Source: an uncultured Bacteroidaceae bacterium | Lineage (GTDB): Bacteria > Bacteroidota > Bacteroidia > Bacteroidales > Bacteroidaceae | Length of the DNA stretch: 14,995 nt | Assembly (NCBI GenBank): GCA_904501775.1 | Contig: CAJGCJ010000035.1 | Span: forward strand, 1 to 14,995 | Reading direction: 5' to 3' | Shown: one piece after another, positions 6,400 to 14,718 of the stretch | How positions within the stretch are numbered: position 1 is the first letter of the stretch | Layout: the number at the start of each line of letters is the position of its first letter | Notes under the pieces: model-generated | The model's input: only the letters and a program-made list of their open reading frames with translations | Told to the model about the DNA's origin: nothing | Databases searched by the model: none | Position numbers and translations under genes: made by a program

Positions 6400-7194
6400 A
6401 TGGAAAATTTCAACAATAATAGTTCCGATGGCGCTAAAGAACGTATGGTGCTGCGTACCGAGGGGTTGGTAAAACGCTATGGAAAGCGCACTGTCGTGAA
6501 TAATGTCTCGTTCGATGTGAAGCAGGGCGAGATTGTAGGTCTGTTGGGCCCTAATGGTGCAGGAAAAACAACATCGTTCTACATGACAACCGGACTTGTG
6601 GTGCCTAACGGCGGCCGCATATATATGAACGACCTTGAAATAACCGATTATCCTGTGTACAAGCGTGCACGTATCGGAATTGGTTATCTGGCGCAGGAAG
6701 CCAGTGTTTTCCGCAGCATGAGCGTTGAGGATAATATCGCATCGGTTCTTGAACTCACAGGAAAGCCTAAGGAGTATCAGCGCGAGAAACTCGAGAGCCT
6801 TATCGAGGAGTTCCGTTTGCAAAAGGTGCGCAAAAATCTGGGTAGCCGTCTCTCGGGTGGTGAGCGACGCCGAACCGAGATTGCCCGCTGTCTTGCAATT
6901 GACCCCAAATTCATAATGCTCGATGAGCCGTTTGCCGGTGTCGACCCCATTGCTGTAGAGGATATACAGTACATTGTGTGGAAATTGAAAGATAAGAATA
7001 TCGGTATTCTTATTACCGATCACAATGTACAAGAGACTCTCAATATCACCGACCGTGCCTACCTTCTGTTCGAGGGACGTATCCTGTTCGAGGGAACACC
7101 CGAGGTGCTTGCCGAGAACTCTATTGTCCGCGAGAAATATCTCGGTCGCGACTTTGTGCTTCGCAAGAAGGAGTTCCAGATAGACGAAGAGTAA
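6400..7194 (+). CDS. lptB: LPS export system ATPase LptB
   Basis: ATPase of the LptBFG complex, which extracts lipopolysaccharide from the inner membrane and pushes it toward the outer membrane along the Lpt bridge. Residues: 264. Walker A GPNGAGKT (50-57), Q-loop Gln 99, signature LSGGERRR (151-158), Walker B FIMLDEP (171-177), switch His 208. The stretch GLLGPNGAGKTTSFYMTTGL and the signature LSGGERRR are distinctive for LptB. The polar 15-residue N-terminal extension before MVLRTEGLVKRYG is not needed for the fold; an internal start at 6445 is possible, but the promoter position favours 6400. lptF and lptG are not here. The gene stands alone between its own promoter and terminator. Confidence 0.94.
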   Translation: MENFNNNSSDGAKERMVLRTEGLVKRYGKRTVVNNVSFDVKQGEIVGLLGPNGAGKTTSFYMTTGLVVPNGGRIYMNDLEITDYPVYKRARIGIGYLAQEASVFRSMSVEDNIASVLELTGKPKEYQREKLESLIEEFRLQKVRKNLGSRLSGGERRRTEIARCLAIDPKFIMLDEPFAGVDPIAVEDIQYIVWKLKDKNIGILITDHNVQETLNITDRAYLLFEGRILFEGTPEVLAENSIVREKYLGRDFVLRKKEFQIDEE

Positions 7195-7216
7195 TGCCCG
7201 TTGGGGCTCATGTTAT

Positions 7217-7246
7217 AAAGCGGCAATTCTATGCCGCTTTTTTTTT
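7217..7246 (+). terminator. Intrinsic terminator after lptB
   Basis: AAAGCGGCA (7217-7225) pairs with TGCCGCTTT (7232-7240) around a six-base loop, and T continues to 7246. This textbook terminator starts 22 bases after the lptB stop. Confidence 0.92.
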
Positions 7247-7375
7247 ATTTCTGTATGGTATTTTTGTCTGGCAATATTGCTTTCGGCTATAGTTCTTGTG
7301 ATATTCTGTATCTGTTAATTTATAACAACTTGCTAACAATTTTGCTTTTTACTTGATTTTGTGTTCAATTAATTG

Positions 7376-7383
7376 TAATTTTG
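7376..7383 (+). promoter_or_regulatory. Promoter -7 element for tig
   Basis: TAATTTTG matches TAnnTTTG. CTTG (7352-7355) lies 20 bases upstream as an imperfect -33 box; a perfect TTTG (7358-7361) is only 14 bases away. Transcription would start near 7389. The rest of the gap between lptB and tig (7247-7351) is A/T-rich and I see no gene in it. Confidence 0.5.
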
Positions 7384-7389
7384 CACGCT

Positions 7390-7457
7390 CTAATTTAGGC
7401 TTATAATAGGCCTTGATTAGGAACTATATCTTTATTGTTGCTTGACTTAAAGATATA
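7390..7457 (+). promoter_or_regulatory. Two-hairpin 5' leader of tig
   Basis: Hairpin 1: CTAATTTAGGC (7390-7400) pairs with GCCTTGATTAG (7410-7420) in ten of eleven positions, one pair being T-G, around a nine-base loop. Hairpin 2: TATATCTTTA (7425-7434) pairs with TAAAGATATA (7448-7457), ten perfect pairs, with a 13-base loop. Hairpin 1 would start almost at the predicted first base of the mRNA. The leader of about 105 bases is much longer than those predicted for lptB and mlaE. It may stabilise the mRNA or regulate tig; no known riboswitch class is recognisable. Confidence 0.45.
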
Positions 7458-7495
7458 ATACTGTTTATCAAGGAATTACTTAAAATTATTTTATA

Positions 7496-8839
7496 ATGGA
7501 ATTTACACTTACTAATTTGGATGCAACCAGCGCACGTTTGGTTGTAAATGTAGTTGAGGCCGACTATTCGGCTCAGGTTGAGAAGACCCTCAAGAACTTC
7601 CGTCAGAAGGCTAACATCCCCGGTTTCCGTCCCGGTATGGTGCCTATGGGTCTTGTTAAGAAACAGTATGGCACAGCTGTCAAGGCCGAGGAGATCAATA
7701 AGATTCTTCAGCAAAAGATATTCGAGTATATCAAGGAAAACAAGGTTGATATGCTTGGCGAGCCCCTTCCCAGCGAGGAGCAGCAGGGCACACTCGATTT
7801 TGTGAATGGCAAGGACTTTACTTTCGAGTTTGATCTGGCTCTTGCTCCCAAGTTCGATGCAGCTCTTTCTGCAAGCGACAAGTTGCCTTATTACCGCATA
7901 CAGCCTACTGACGAGATGATCGACGGTCAGGCTAACAGCTACGCACAGCGTTGTGGCGAGTACAAGCAGGTTGAGTCATACGAGAATGGCGACATGCTTA
8001 AGGGTCGTCTTGTTGAGGTTACCGAGAATGGCGTTGATATCCGCGATGCAGTTCTTATGCCCAGCTACATGAAGAATGACGAGCAGAAGGCTCTCTTCGC
8101 AGGTGTAAAGGTTGATGATATCGTAACATTCAACCCCTTCACAGCATATGATGGCAACGAGGCCGAGATTTCTTCGCTCTTGAAGGTTGAGAAGGCTGAT
8201 GTTGCTGCTCACAACGGTGACTTCACACTTACAATCAGTGAGATTACACGTTTCGTGGCAAGCGAGCTTAACCAGAATGTGTTTGATGCTGCATTCGGTA
8301 AGGATGTTGTAACTAACGAGGCTGATTTCCGCGCCAAGATTGCCGAGCAGTTCGAGGCACGTTTCGAGGTCGAGAGCGACTATAAGCTGTTGATGGATGT
8401 TCGCAGCTATCTGATGAACCGCATCGGTAAGCTGGAGTTCCCCGAGGCTCTTTTGCGCCGTATCATGGAGGCTAACCGCGAGAACAACGACCCCATCAAG
8501 GAAGAGGACTTCCAGAAGAGCCTCGACGAGTTGGCATGGCACCTTGTTAAGGAGCAACTTGCTAAGCAGTTCGAGGTTAAGATCGACGACAACGATGTAT
8601 TGGCTGCTGCAGTTGCTGCAACACGCGACCAGTTCGCTCAGTATGGTATGGCAAACATCCCCGATGATTTGCTCGAGAACTATGCACGTGAGATGCTCAA
8701 GCAGGATAGAACACGCGAGGCACTCGTAAGCCGTGCAGTTGACGTTAAGCTTATTGCAGGTATCAAGGGCGCAATCACTCTCGAAGAGGAGAAAGTGTCG
8801 GTTGAGGACTTCAATAAGAAGGTATCTGAGAACAATTAA
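7496..8839 (+). CDS. tig: Trigger factor, ribosome-bound chaperone
   Basis: Trigger factor docks at the ribosome exit tunnel and shields nascent chains. Residues: 447, near the usual length. The ribosome-binding loop GFRPGMVP (43-50) matches the family GFRxGxxP signature. The N-terminal domain spans about 1-115. The middle region (about 150-245), where other trigger factors carry an FKBP-type prolyl isomerase domain, is hard to match to FKBP and looks diverged, as I recall for Bacteroidota members. The remainder is the helical chaperone domain (about 260-430). It lies 41 bases upstream of clpP without a terminator, the classical tig-clpP-clpX order. Codon choice (many GAG, AAG, CGT, CTT) suits a highly expressed gene. 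Confidence 0.94.
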   Translation: MEFTLTNLDATSARLVVNVVEADYSAQVEKTLKNFRQKANIPGFRPGMVPMGLVKKQYGTAVKAEEINKILQQKIFEYIKENKVDMLGEPLPSEEQQGTLDFVNGKDFTFEFDLALAPKFDAALSASDKLPYYRIQPTDEMIDGQANSYAQRCGEYKQVESYENGDMLKGRLVEVTENGVDIRDAVLMPSYMKNDEQKALFAGVKVDDIVTFNPFTAYDGNEAEISSLLKVEKADVAAHNGDFTLTISEITRFVASELNQNVFDAAFGKDVVTNEADFRAKIAEQFEARFEVESDYKLLMDVRSYLMNRIGKLEFPEALLRRIMEANRENNDPIKEEDFQKSLDELAWHLVKEQLAKQFEVKIDDNDVLAAAVAATRDQFAQYGMANIPDDLLENYAREMLKQDRTREALVSRAVDVKLIAGIKGAITLEEEKVSVEDFNKKVSENN

Positions 8840-8880
8840 TGGATACAAATCTGTTATAACTGTAGAAAAAGATTGAAAAT

Positions 8881-9552
8881 ATGGAGAGAGATGAATTTAG
8901 AAAATATGCAACCAAGCACCTCGGAATGAGTGGCATGGTGATAGATGACGTGCTTAAGGCGCAGTCGCAGTATTTGAATCCTTATATTCTTGAGGAGCGT
9001 CAGCTGAATGTAACTCAGATGGATGTCTTTTCTCGTCTTATGATGGATAGAATCATCTTTCTCGGTACTGAGATTAATGATTATACTGCCAATACCCTTC
9101 AGGCACAGTTGCTGTTCCTTGACTCGGTAGACAGCGGTAAAGATATATCGATATATATAAACTCGCCCGGTGGTTCGGTATATGCCGGTCTTGGCATATA
9201 CGACACCATGCAGTTTATAAGCAGTGATGTTGCTACCATCTGTACAGGTATAGCTGCCAGCATGGCGGCTGTACTTCTGGTGGCAGGTACCGAGGGTAAA
9301 CGCTCGGCGCTCAAGCACAGTCGTGTTATGATACATCAGCCGTTGGGCGGTGTGCAGGGACAGGCAAGCGACATTGAAATCACTGCAAGGGAGATACAGA
9401 AACTTAAGAAAGAACTCTATACAATCATATCGGACCACAGTCATCAGCCTTACGAAAAGGTGTGGGCCGATGGCGACCGCGACTTCTGGATGACTTCGCA
9501 AGAGGCACAGGAGTATGGTATGATTGACCGCGTATTGTTGCGCAACAAATAA
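8881..9552 (+). CDS. clpP: ATP-dependent Clp protease proteolytic subunit
   Basis: ClpP forms the double seven-subunit barrel that cleaves proteins unfolded by ClpX or ClpA/ClpC. Residues: 223, with an N-terminal stretch longer than the mature E. coli form. The catalytic triad is visible: Ser 127 in GIAASMAA, His 152 in MIHQP and Asp 201 in GDRDFWM. The glycine-rich SPGGSV (95-100) forms the oxyanion and substrate-strand region. It is followed by clpX after only five bases, so the two are certainly one transcript. Whether the N-terminus is processed cannot be judged from sequence. Confidence 0.97.
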   Translation: MERDEFRKYATKHLGMSGMVIDDVLKAQSQYLNPYILEERQLNVTQMDVFSRLMMDRIIFLGTEINDYTANTLQAQLLFLDSVDSGKDISIYINSPGGSVYAGLGIYDTMQFISSDVATICTGIAASMAAVLLVAGTEGKRSALKHSRVMIHQPLGGVQGQASDIEITAREIQKLKKELYTIISDHSHQPYEKVWADGDRDFWMTSQEAQEYGMIDRVLLRNK

Positions 9553-9557
9553 TTTAT

Positions 9558-10787
9558 ATGGCAGGAAAACGCGATAAAAAACGCTGCAGTTTCTGTGGCA
9601 GGGGAGAGGATGAAGTTGAGTTGCTGTTGACCGGAATAGAAGGTTATATATGCAACAGCTGTGTAGAGCAAGCGCATAATATCCTGCGCGAGTCGCAGAT
9701 GCTGCCGGCTTCCGATTTTGATTTGGGCGAGTTGCCCAAACCGAAAGAAATAAAGGCCTTTCTTGACGAATATGTGATAGGTCAGGACGAGGCTAAGTGT
9801 GCTTTGTCGGTGTCGGTGTATAACCATTATAAACGTCTTCTGCAGCGTAACGATACAGAAGATGTTGAGATAGAGAAGAGCAACATTGTGATGGTGGGCA
9901 GCACAGGAACGGGAAAGACCCTGTTGGCACGTACCATTGCCCGGTTGCTCAAAGTGCCATTTACAATCGTGGATGCCACAGTGCTCACCGAGGCCGGTTA
10001 TGTAGGCGAAGATATTGAGAGCATACTTACCCGTCTGCTTCAGGTGGCCGATTATAAAGTGGATGAGGCTGAGCGCGGAATAGTGTTTATCGACGAGATA
10101 GATAAGATTGCACGCAAGGGCGATAACCCTTCAATCACACGCGATGTAAGCGGCGAGGGTGTTCAGCAGGGATTGCTGAAACTGCTCGAAGGCTCTGTTG
10201 TGAATGTTCCCCCACAGGGCGGACGCAAGCATCCCGACCAGAAGATGATAGCAGTGAACACAAAGCATATCCTGTTCATCTGCGGTGGTGCTTTCGACGG
10301 TATCGAAAAGAAAATTGCCCAGCGTCTTAACACGCATGTGGTAGGTTTTGATTCGGTGCAGAATAAGATGAATATAGACGCAAAGGATGTCATGAAGTAT
10401 GTGACTCCACAGGATTTGCGCTCTTTTGGTCTTATTCCCGAAATAGTAGGTCGTTTGCCCATTCTTACATCATTGCGTCCTTTGGACCGTGATGCTTTGC
10501 GTAATATCCTTACTGAACCCAAGAACTCGATTATAAAGCAGTATGTGCGTCTCATGGAGATGGATGGCGTAAAACTGACATTCGAGAAAGAGGTGCTCGA
10601 TTATATCGTAGACAAGGCTATCGAGTATAAGTTGGGAGCACGTGGTCTTCGTTCAATCGTTGAGACGATAATGATGGACAAGATGTTTGAAGTGCCCTCT
10701 TCGGGTGCCAAGACATGTCGCATAACAAAAGAATATGCGCGTAAGCAGGTTGAGAAAGGGTTTGCTGTAACAGCTGCAGCCCAGTAA
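9558..10787 (+). CDS. clpX: Clp protease ATP-binding subunit ClpX
   Basis: AAA+ unfoldase that recognises tagged substrates and threads them into ClpP. Residues: 409. The N-terminal zinc domain has Cys 10, 13, 32 and 35. Walker A GSTGTGKT (114-121), pore loop GYVG (147-150), Walker B IVFIDE (175-180), the RKH loop (223-225), the ClpP-docking loop VVGFDS (261-266, E. coli has IGF), the arginine finger in GLIPEIVGRLP (Arg 299) and sensor 2 in LGARGLRS (Arg 362) are all present. It therefore looks fully functional. It ends the tig-clpP-clpX unit, followed by a strong hairpin. Confidence 0.97.
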   Translation: MAGKRDKKRCSFCGRGEDEVELLLTGIEGYICNSCVEQAHNILRESQMLPASDFDLGELPKPKEIKAFLDEYVIGQDEAKCALSVSVYNHYKRLLQRNDTEDVEIEKSNIVMVGSTGTGKTLLARTIARLLKVPFTIVDATVLTEAGYVGEDIESILTRLLQVADYKVDEAERGIVFIDEIDKIARKGDNPSITRDVSGEGVQQGLLKLLEGSVVNVPPQGGRKHPDQKMIAVNTKHILFICGGAFDGIEKKIAQRLNTHVVGFDSVQNKMNIDAKDVMKYVTPQDLRSFGLIPEIVGRLPILTSLRPLDRDALRNILTEPKNSIIKQYVRLMEMDGVKLTFEKEVLDYIVDKAIEYKLGARGLRSIVETIMMDKMFEVPSSGAKTCRITKEYARKQVEKGFAVTAAAQ

Positions 10788-10805
10788 AAAGAACAAAGAG
10801 ATACT

Positions 10806-10845
10806 TGCATCAGGTCTTCCGGTTTAGGTCGGAAGACCTGATGCA
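10806..10845 (+). terminator. 16-bp hairpin after clpX, no U-run
   Basis: TGCATCAGGTCTTCCG (10806-10821) pairs perfectly with CGGAAGACCTGATGCA (10830-10845) around an eight-base loop. It begins 19 bases after the clpX stop and precedes a separate recQ promoter, so an operon end is the likely role. The tail (AGTAGTAATAAAG) lacks the usual U-run, so it may instead protect the mRNA 3' end after termination further on, for example near the T-run in GCGTTTTTTTGTG about 25 bases later. Confidence 0.65.
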
Positions 10846-10907
10846 GTAGTAATAAAGAGATGCCGATTGCGTTTTTTTGTGTTAGATTGAAAATTTGCAC
10901 GAAAAAA

Positions 10908-10940
10908 TTTGTAGGTTTTGCGCACTTTCATATAACTTTG
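10908..10940 (+). promoter_or_regulatory. Promoter of recQ
   Basis: A -33 box TTTG (10908-10911) and a -7 box TAACTTTG (10933-10940, exact TAnnTTTG) are 21 bases apart. Transcription would begin near 10946, about 19 bases before the recQ ATG at 10965. guaB probably shares this promoter. Confidence 0.65.
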
Positions 10941-10964
10941 TTATCTAATTAAGCATATCTTAAA

Positions 10965-13136
10965 ATGGCAAAGAAGAACAAATTGACAGATGTCCTTAAA
11001 AGGAACTTTGGCTTTGATACGTTCAAAGGTGATCAAGAGGCTGTTATAAAGAATTTGCTTGACGGAAACGATGCCTTTGTATTAATGCCGACAGGTGGTG
11101 GAAAGTCACTGTGTTATCAGTTGCCCTCTCTCATAATGGAAGGAACAGCTGTTGTTATATCACCGCTTATTGCTTTAATGAAGAATCAGGTGGATGCCAT
11201 AAGAAATCTTAACGAAGAGAATGGCGTCGCACATTTCCTGAACTCTTCATTGACAAAACAAGCTATTGAAGAGGTTAAGGCCGATGTCGTATCGGGCAAG
11301 ACCAAACTACTATATGTAGCTCCCGAATCCCTTACAAAAGAGGATAACGTGGAGTTCCTGAAATCGATAAAAATATCTTTCTATGCAATTGACGAGGCGC
11401 ACTGTATCTCGGAGTGGGGCCACGACTTCAGACCCGAGTACCGCCGTATACGTCCTATAATGAATGAAATAGGAAAGGCTCCGGTGATAGCACTTACAGC
11501 AACTGCTACATCGAAAGTGCGCGATGATATAAAGAAGAATCTGGGTATACAGGATGCACCCGATTTCATGTCATCGTTCAACCGTCCTAACCTCTACTAT
11601 GAGGTAAGGCCAAAAACAAAGAACGTAGACAAGGATATTATAAAGTTCATAAAGGCAAATCCCGGAAAATCGGGTATCATATACTGTCTCAGCCGTAAGA
11701 AGGTTGAAGAGCTTACCGAGGTTCTCAAGGTGAACGACATACAGGCCAAGGCTTATCATGCAGGCATGGATTCTGTTATGCGCTCGCAGACACAGGATGA
11801 CTTTATAATGGAGAAGATAGATGTGATAGTGGCAACTATCGCATTCGGTATGGGAATTGACAAGCCCGATGTGCGTTATGTAATTCACTACGATATTCCC
11901 AAGAGTCTTGAAGGATATTATCAGGAGACAGGTCGTGCAGGCCGTGACGGTGGCGAAGGACAATGTATCGCATTCTACAATAACAAGGATTTGCAGAAAC
12001 TCGAGAAATTCCTCGAGGGCAAGCCTTTGGCCGAGCAATATATAGGCCGTCAGTTGCTGCGTGAGACAACTGCCTATGCCGAGTCTTCGGTGTGCCGTCG
12101 TAAATTGTTGCTGCACTACTTCGGCGAGAACTATGAGATTGATAATTGCGGAAACTGCGACAACTGCCGTTATCCCAAGAAGCAGGTCGAGGCACAGGAT
12201 ATGCTCGAGATTCTGCTCGAGACAATAGTTGCGCTTAAAGAGAACTTCAAGTCGGAATATGTGGTTGATATCCTTTTAGGAAAAGAGACTGCAGATGTCC
12301 TTTCTCACAAGCACGAGGAACTCGAACAGTTCGGAAGCGGTCAGGGCGATGATGCAAAGCATTGGAATGCTGTGATTCGTCAGGCTTTGATTGCCGGATA
12401 TATTGACAAGGACGTCGAGAACTACGGATTGTTGAAAATGACTCCCGATGGACACGATTTCCTAAAGCATCCAAAATCGTTCAAGATTGTAGAGGACAAG
12501 GATTTTGAAGAAGAAGAGACCGTCATACAGACAGGAAGTTCTTCAGCTGCCGACCCTGAACTTTATGCAATGCTCAAGAATCTGCGCAAGAAACTTGCAA
12601 AGCAACTGGAACTGCCCCCTTATGTAATTTTCCAAGATCCTTCGCTCGAGGCTATGGCAACCACATATCCTATTACAATGGAGGAGTTGCAGAATATCCC
12701 CGGTGTGGGTGCAGGCAAGGCTAAACGCTATGGTGAGGAGTTCTGTGCATTGATTAAACGTCATTGCGAAGAGAATGAGATAGACCGTCCCGAGGACTTC
12801 CGTGTGCGCACTGTGGCCGAGGGCTCCAAGAATGTCAGCATTATTGCTGCCATAGACCGTAAGGTTGCACTTGACGATCTTGCAATAAGCAAAGGCATAG
12901 AGTTCGAGGAATTGCTCGATGCAATAGAGTCCATCGTATATTCGGGAACAAAACTGAATATCGACTATTTCCTCGAGGATGTTATGGACGACGAGGACCT
13001 CGACGAGATATATCACTATTTCAAGACCTCGGATACTGACAGCATAGATGCTGCTATTGACGAGCTTGGTGCCGACTATGATGAAGAGATGATACGTCTT
13101 GTGCGTATAAAGTTCATCTCGGAAATGGCTAATTAA
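10965..13136 (+). CDS. recQ: ATP-dependent DNA helicase RecQ
   Basis: 3'-5' DNA helicase used in recombination and replication-fork repair. Residues: 723, over 100 more than E. coli RecQ (609). Motif 0 lies at FGFDTFKGDQ (15-24), Walker A MPTGGGKS (41-48), DEAH (143-146) followed by the RecQ loop ISEWGHDFRPEYR (148-160), and motif VI QETGRAGRDG (320-329). Zinc-binding cysteines are 377, 395, 398 and 401, followed by the winged-helix region (about 410-510). An HRDC domain (about 528-605) includes NIPGVGAGKAKRYG. The extra C-terminal part (about 606-723) is acidic near 670-682 and contains helix-turn-helix-like repeats of the sort often seen at RecQ ends. guaB begins 31 bases later with no terminator between. 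Tandem stop codons end the gene. Confidence 0.96.
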   Translation: MAKKNKLTDVLKRNFGFDTFKGDQEAVIKNLLDGNDAFVLMPTGGGKSLCYQLPSLIMEGTAVVISPLIALMKNQVDAIRNLNEENGVAHFLNSSLTKQAIEEVKADVVSGKTKLLYVAPESLTKEDNVEFLKSIKISFYAIDEAHCISEWGHDFRPEYRRIRPIMNEIGKAPVIALTATATSKVRDDIKKNLGIQDAPDFMSSFNRPNLYYEVRPKTKNVDKDIIKFIKANPGKSGIIYCLSRKKVEELTEVLKVNDIQAKAYHAGMDSVMRSQTQDDFIMEKIDVIVATIAFGMGIDKPDVRYVIHYDIPKSLEGYYQETGRAGRDGGEGQCIAFYNNKDLQKLEKFLEGKPLAEQYIGRQLLRETTAYAESSVCRRKLLLHYFGENYEIDNCGNCDNCRYPKKQVEAQDMLEILLETIVALKENFKSEYVVDILLGKETADVLSHKHEELEQFGSGQGDDAKHWNAVIRQALIAGYIDKDVENYGLLKMTPDGHDFLKHPKSFKIVEDKDFEEEETVIQTGSSSAADPELYAMLKNLRKKLAKQLELPPYVIFQDPSLEAMATTYPITMEELQNIPGVGAGKAKRYGEEFCALIKRHCEENEIDRPEDFRVRTVAEGSKNVSIIAAIDRKVALDDLAISKGIEFEELLDAIESIVYSGTKLNIDYFLEDVMDDEDLDEIYHYFKTSDTDSIDAAIDELGADYDEEMIRLVRIKFISEMAN

Positions 13137-13167
13137 TAAAAATAAAATAAAACAAAACTATACTCTT

Positions 13168-14646
13168 ATGAATTTTATCAGTGAAAAAATTGTAATGGAT
13201 GGCTTGACCTATGACGATGTGCTGTTGGTACCGGCATATTCCGAGGTGTTGCCTAAGGATGTAAGCCTTAAAACAAAGTTCTCAAGAAATATTGACCTTA
13301 ACATCCCCTTTGTAACAGCTGCAATGGATACTGTTACCGAGGCGAAAATGGCCATTGCAATAGCACGCGAGGGCGGTATTGGTGTGATTCATAAGAATAT
13401 GTCAATTGCCGAGCAAGCTCATCAGGTGGCTATTGTGAAACGTGCCGAGAACGGTATGATCTACGATCCCGTAACAATTCTTGCCAATGCTACTGTAAAG
13501 GATGCATTGGATATCATGGCTGAATATCATATCGGTGGTATTCCTGTGGTTGGCGAGGATAAGAAGCTCGTCGGTATTGTTACAAACCGTGACTTGCGTT
13601 TCGAGACAAACATGGAGCGTCCCGTATGCGAGGTTATGACAACCGTCGATAATCTGGTTGTTACACATCAGCAGACCGATATGGAGTCGGCTGCGACAAT
13701 TCTGCGCGAGAATAAGATTGAAAAGCTTCCTGTTGTCGATTCTGAGGGCAAGCTCGTTGGTCTTATTACATATAAGGATATCACAAAGGCCAAGGATAAG
13801 CCCATGGCTTGTAAGGACAGCAAGGGCCGTCTGCGTGTAGCTGCCGGTGTTGGTGTTACTGTAGATGCAATGGAGCGTATTAAGGCTCTGGTTGATGCAG
13901 GTGTTGATGCTATTGTTATTGATACTGCGCACGGACACTCGGCAGGTGTGGTAAAGAAATTGCAAGAGGCTAAGGCTGCATTCCCCCAGATTGACATTGT
14001 TGTAGGTAATGTCGCAACAGGCGAGGCTGCCAAGATGTTGGCCGATGCCGGTGCCGATGCAGTCAAGGTGGGTATCGGTCCCGGTTCTATTTGTACAACA
14101 CGCGTCGTAGCCGGTGTAGGTGTTCCCCAGTTGTCGGCTGTGTATGATGTGGCAAAGGCTCTCGAGGGTACAGGTGTGCCCCTTATCGCCGACGGTGGTC
14201 TGCGTTACTCGGGTGATGTTGTGAAGGCTCTTGCAGCAGGAGGTTACAGCGTTATGATCGGTTCTCTTGTTGCCGGAACAGAAGAGTCGCCCGGTGATAC
14301 AATTATCTTCAATGGCCGTAAGTTCAAGGCATATCGCGGAATGGGCTCGCTCGAGGCTATGGAGAACGGCTCAAAAGACCGTTATTTCCAAGCAGACACA
14401 AGAGATAAGAAGAAACTTGTTCCCGAGGGTATTGCAGCGCGTGTGCCCTATAAAGGAACATTGTACGAGGTAATATTCCAGTTGGTAGGCGGTCTGCGTT
14501 CGGGTATGGGCTACTGTGGTGCTCCCGACATAAAGACCCTGAACAATGCGAAATTCGTTCGAATAACAAATGCCGGTGTTCAGGAGAGCCACCCGCACGA
14601 TGTGTCAATCACAAGCGAGGCTCCTAACTACAGCCGTCACGATTAA
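13168..14646 (+). CDS. guaB: Inosine-5'-monophosphate dehydrogenase
   Basis: Catalyses the NAD-dependent oxidation of IMP to XMP, the committed step of guanine nucleotide synthesis, in the cytoplasm. Residues: 492. The barrel domain is split by two CBS domains (about 95-150 and 158-212), the normal bacterial arrangement and the site of nucleotide regulation. The catalytic loop GPGSICTTR places the active cysteine at 309. The flap YRGMGS (389-394) and ARVPYKG with catalytic Arg 425 are present. The leader is A-rich without a Shine-Dalgarno sequence. Close spacing (31 bases) suggests co-transcription with recQ. No purine riboswitch is visible before it. Confidence 0.97.
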   Translation: MNFISEKIVMDGLTYDDVLLVPAYSEVLPKDVSLKTKFSRNIDLNIPFVTAAMDTVTEAKMAIAIAREGGIGVIHKNMSIAEQAHQVAIVKRAENGMIYDPVTILANATVKDALDIMAEYHIGGIPVVGEDKKLVGIVTNRDLRFETNMERPVCEVMTTVDNLVVTHQQTDMESAATILRENKIEKLPVVDSEGKLVGLITYKDITKAKDKPMACKDSKGRLRVAAGVGVTVDAMERIKALVDAGVDAIVIDTAHGHSAGVVKKLQEAKAAFPQIDIVVGNVATGEAAKMLADAGADAVKVGIGPGSICTTRVVAGVGVPQLSAVYDVAKALEGTGVPLIADGGLRYSGDVVKALAAGGYSVMIGSLVAGTEESPGDTIIFNGRKFKAYRGMGSLEAMENGSKDRYFQADTRDKKKLVPEGIAARVPYKGTLYEVIFQLVGGLRSGMGYCGAPDIKTLNNAKFVRITNAGVQESHPHDVSITSEAPNYSRHD

Positions 14647-14653
14647 GAGTAGG

Positions 14654-14694
14654 AATGATAAGGGTGACTCCTCGGCGAGCCACCCTCATTTTAA
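14654..14694 (+). terminator. Terminator after guaB
   Basis: AGGGTGACTC (14661-14670) pairs with GAGCCACCCT (14677-14686) apart from one A-C mismatch, with a six-base loop. AATG (14654-14657) can add pairs with CATT (14687-14690) across a three-base bulge. TTTT follows (14689-14692). It begins eight bases after the guaB stop. Confidence 0.8.
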
Positions 14695-14718
14695 ATATAA
14701 ACACCCCAAAAGACACCG

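Noticed and set aside
6337..7032. 231-codon minus-strand open frame opposite lptB
   Set aside because: It covers the conserved ABC motifs of lptB in reverse and overlaps the lptB promoter. Nothing in its sequence resembles a known protein.
7976..8848. 290-codon open frame on the minus strand opposite trigger factor
   Set aside because: It lies entirely antisense to a well-supported gene, and its composition is rich in Leu, Cys, Val and Ile, as expected from reverse-reading that gene's codons. It shows no domain or promoter.
13137..13167. Possible regulatory element (purine riboswitch) between recQ and guaB
   Set aside because: The gap is only 31 bases of A-rich sequence, too short for an aptamer, and it shows no hairpin.
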